A stretch of 7,432 nucleotides of DNA, taken from positions 5,821 to 13,252 of the forward strand of contig CAJUSQ010000084.1 in assembly GCA_910588885.1 (NCBI GenBank), written 5' to 3'. The notes beneath the pieces are model-generated. The model did no database searches. It was not told the origin of the DNA and was given only the letters and a program-made list of their open reading frames with translations. This document shows positions 5,811 through 7,432 of this stretch, one piece after another; the stretch's first letter is position 1, and every line of letters starts with the position of its first letter. The position numbers and the translations under genes are program-made. This DNA comes from an uncultured Lachnospiraceae bacterium. GTDB lineage: Bacteria; Bacillota; Clostridia; Lachnospirales; Lachnospiraceae.

Positions 5811-7025
5811 ATGCTAAAAGTAAACGACAACTACAAAAAGCTGCCGGGCAGCTACTTATTCAGCACCATTGGAAAAAAGGTGGGAGCTTATGCCAAGGAG
5901 AATCCGGACAAAGAAATCATTCGTCTGGGAATCGGAGACGTGACACAGCCCATTGCAGGAGCGATCATTGAGGCTATGCATCAGGCGGTGGACGAGATGG
6001 GCCAGGCAGAAACCTTTCACGGGTATGCTCCGGACCTGGGCTACGAATTTCTGCGAAACGCCATTGTGGAGCATGATTATAAGGCCCGGGGCTGTGATAT
6101 TTCCGCAGATGAAATATTTGTTTCCGACGGGGCAAAAAGCGATTCTGCCAACATTCAGGAGCTTTTTGCAAAGGACAGCCGGATTGCGGTCTGTGATCCG
6201 GTATATCCGGTTTATGTGGATTCCAATGTTATGGCCGGAAGAGCCGGAACCTATGATGAAAAGACCGGAATGTGGAGCAATTTGATCTATATGCCCTGTG
6301 TGATGGAGAATGATTTTGTACCGGAATTTCCCGGGGAAACGCCGGATGTCATTTACCTGTGCCTGCCCAACAATCCTACCGGAACCACGATCCCGAAAGC
6401 GAAGCTCCAGGAATGGGTGGATTATGCCAATCGAAACGGCGCCCTGATTATTTATGACGGTGCGTATGAAGCCTATATTTCCAGGGAAGATGTGGCCCAT
6501 TCGATTTATGAATGTGACGGGGCACGAACCTGTGCGATTGAATTAAAAAGCTTTTCCAAAAATGCCGGTTTTACCGGAGTGCGCTTGGGATACGCCGTAG
6601 TTCCAAAAGAACTGATGTTTGATAATATTTCGCTCCATCATATGTGGGCAAGACGTCACGGGACCAAATACAACGGAGCGCCCTACATCATCCAGCGGGC
6701 GGGAGAAGCCGTATATTCCCCGGCCGGAAAAGCCCAGCTGAAGGAGCAGGTTGCTTACTATATGCGGAATGCAAAGGTGATTTATGAGGGATTGAAGGAG
6801 GCCGGATATACGGTATTCGGCGGCGTGGACGCCCCTTACATCTGGCTGAAGACTCCTGGAAAAATGACCAGCTGGGAATTTTTTGATTTTCTTCTGGAAA
6901 AAGCCAATGTGGTAGGGACACCGGGAGCCGGCTTCGGCCCCAGCGGAGAGGGTTATTTCCGTCTGACTGCTTTTGGAAGCTATGAGAACACCAGGGCAGC
7001 CCTGGCCCGGATTCAGGCATTGTAA
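5811..7025 (+). CDS. dapL: LL-diaminopimelate aminotransferase (DapL)
   Basis: The 404-residue product is a PLP-dependent class I/II aminotransferase of the DapL family, which converts tetrahydrodipicolinate directly to LL-diaminopimelate using glutamate, bypassing the acyl-intermediate steps of lysine and peptidoglycan precursor synthesis. Family markers are the N-terminal KLPGSYLFSTIGKKV (10-24), RLGIGDVTQP (38-47), the TFHGYAPDLGYEFLR substrate loop (68-82), SDGAKSD (105-111), CLPNNPTGT (184-192), the cofactor-contacting Asp216 and Tyr219, the PLP Schiff-base Lys250 in SFSKNAGFTGVRLGY, and GPSGEGYFRLTAFG near the end. Length equals the usual family size. It lies downstream of hisA on the same strand, 173 bases away, with only a weak TATTAT-type promoter candidate around 5699-5704, so co-transcription with hisA is possible. 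No clear GC-rich terminator follows. Confidence 0.96.
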   Translation: MLKVNDNYKKLPGSYLFSTIGKKVGAYAKENPDKEIIRLGIGDVTQPIAGAIIEAMHQAVDEMGQAETFHGYAPDLGYEFLRNAIVEHDYKARGCDISADEIFVSDGAKSDSANIQELFAKDSRIAVCDPVYPVYVDSNVMAGRAGTYDEKTGMWSNLIYMPCVMENDFVPEFPGETPDVIYLCLPNNPTGTTIPKAKLQEWVDYANRNGALIIYDGAYEAYISREDVAHSIYECDGARTCAIELKSFSKNAGFTGVRLGYAVVPKELMFDNISLHHMWARRHGTKYNGAPYIIQRAGEAVYSPAGKAQLKEQVAYYMRNAKVIYEGLKEAGYTVFGGVDAPYIWLKTPGKMTSWEFFDFLLEKANVVGTPGAGFGPSGEGYFRLTAFGSYENTRAALARIQAL

Positions 7026-7107
7026 GAGCTTTAGCGCAGAAGTTTGTCCGGAAAAGATATTATAAAAATATGCTATTAAAATTTTTGGATATATTTTTAG
7101 ATTTTTA

Positions 7108-7172
7108 TTGATAAATATATTTGATAAATTTTCTGCAAATTTTTAACCTAATAAATTTACCTGATAAATTTG
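7108..7172. repeat. Phased AT-rich repeats upstream of the ssrA promoter
   Basis: The core TGATAAAT recurs at 7109, 7122 and 7162, with TAATAAAT at 7149. TTGATAAAT is repeated 13 bases apart (7108-7116, 7121-7129), and CCTAATAAATTTA/CCTGATAAATTTG form an adjacent 13-base tandem (7147-7172). The block ends 13 bases before the ssrA -35, so it could act as an UP-element or a regulator site. Confidence 0.6.
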
Positions 7173-7177
7173 CAGGA
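7131..7177. repeat. Inverted repeat between dapL and ssrA
   Basis: CTGCAAATTT (7133-7142) is the exact reverse complement of AAATTTGCAG (7166-7175), with a 23-base AT-rich centre; a G-T wobble and one more pair extend it to 12. It overlaps the phased repeats. It is too AT-rich and too long-looped for a typical terminator. Confidence 0.5.
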
Positions 7178-7185
7178 GAAAAAGG

Positions 7186-7213
7186 TTGACATTTTTAGAA
7201 GAAGCGATATAAT
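7186..7213 (+). promoter_or_regulatory. Consensus sigma A promoter of ssrA
   Basis: TTGACA (7186-7191) and TATAAT (7208-7213), both perfect consensus hexamers, are 16 bases apart. Transcription would start near 7220, about 57 bases before the mature tmRNA 5' end. Such strength fits a constitutively abundant RNA. Confidence 0.88.
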
Positions 7214-7221
7214 AAGAACAA

Positions 7222-7276
7222 GATCTGTCAGGTTCGCAGTCAGTAACAGATCAGCGGGCCTGGCGGATATCAGCCA
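7222..7276 (+). other. Structured 5' leader of the tmRNA precursor
   Basis: Two hairpins are predicted. GATCTGT (7222-7228) pairs with ACAGATC (7246-7252). CCTGGC (7259-7264) pairs with GCCAGG (7273-7278), whose last two bases are the first Gs of mature tmRNA. The leader would be removed by RNase P. Confidence 0.55.
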
Positions 7277-7432
7277 GGGGTTGTACTGGTTTCGACAGGG
7301 AACTGGAAGTTGGAGAAGCTATCCGTAGCTATGCGTCCGCAATGGGAGTTTTGCTCCGGTTGTGGTAAAATGCAAACCTAAATATAAACGCTGAAGATAA
7401 TTTAGCAATCGCTGCCTAGTTGCAGCAGTCGG
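7277..7432 (+). ncRNA. ssrA: tmRNA (ssrA), 5' part, truncated by window edge
   Basis: tmRNA rescues ribosomes stalled on broken messages, acting with SmpB first as an alanyl-tRNA mimic and then as a template for a degradation tag. The diagnostic 5' end, GGGG followed by ACTGGTTTCGACAGGG, starts at 7277 and gives the 5' strand of the acceptor stem and the D-loop-like part. The tag frame lies at 7372-7419, and its stop codon sits in the loop region of a GCTGC/GCAGC hairpin (7411-7426), as expected for helix 5. The remaining pseudoknots, the T arm and the 3' acceptor strand lie beyond the window; roughly 156 bases of a usual 350 or so are present. A consensus promoter lies upstream. Confidence 0.95.
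7372..7419 (+). other. tmRNA proteolysis-tag reading frame
   Basis: From the resume codon GCA the frame encodes ANLNINAEDNLAIAA and stops at TAG (7417-7419). The Ala start and hydrophobic -Ala-Ile-Ala-Ala end are as expected for recognition by ClpXP-type proteases. The 15-residue tag is longer than the nine- to eleven-residue tags I recall from many Clostridium species. The exact resume codon is inferred from the tag pattern. Confidence 0.85.

Overview
The window looks like chromosomal DNA from a spore-forming member of the Clostridia, most likely a Lachnospiraceae-type anaerobe. The evidence is a forespore spoVA pair, strong AAGGAGG-type ribosome binding sites, LL-diaminopimelate aminotransferase, a clostridial-style ssrA gene and moderate GC content with AT-rich promoters. 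The family-level placement is an inference from gene content, not from a database search.

Layout, left to right. (1) 1-653: the 3' part of a NodB-type polysaccharide deacetylase gene, closed by an intrinsic terminator at 720-751. (2) 950-2365: spoVAD and spoVAE, the spore dipicolinic-acid (DPA) uptake genes, without the spoVAC that normally comes first. (3) 2436-2906: a low-complexity lipoprotein with an N/G/T tract, an acidic amphipathic segment and a G/T tail. Its upstream region carries a promoter-like element with the same layout as the one before spoVAD, so the two transcription units may be co-expressed in the forespore. (4) 2926-2984: hairpins between convergent genes. (5) 3045-4499, minus strand: guaB (IMP dehydrogenase), with a near-consensus housekeeping promoter. 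(6) 4855-5637: a HisA isomerase that resembles the eukaryotic HIS6 type rather than the ordinary bacterial HisA. (7) 5811-7025: dapL. (8) 7186-7432: a consensus promoter, a structured leader and the 5' part of tmRNA (ssrA), including its complete 15-residue proteolysis tag; the 3' part lies outside the window.

The genes do not form one pathway. Three themes sit side by side: spore formation (spoVAD, spoVAE, perhaps the lipoprotein and the deacetylase), core biosynthesis (GMP, histidine, diaminopimelate/lysine) and ribosome rescue. DapL draws on the same lysine-branch intermediates from which DPA is made, but nothing in the sequence links their expression.

The most notable points are the eukaryotic-type HisA standing alone outside a his operon, the spoVA locus lacking spoVAC, the matched promoter-like elements before spoVAD and the lipoprotein gene, the repeat-built lipoprotein, and the phased AT-rich repeats and leader hairpins before ssrA. 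I see no CRISPR array, insertion sequence, phage gene or recognisable defence system.
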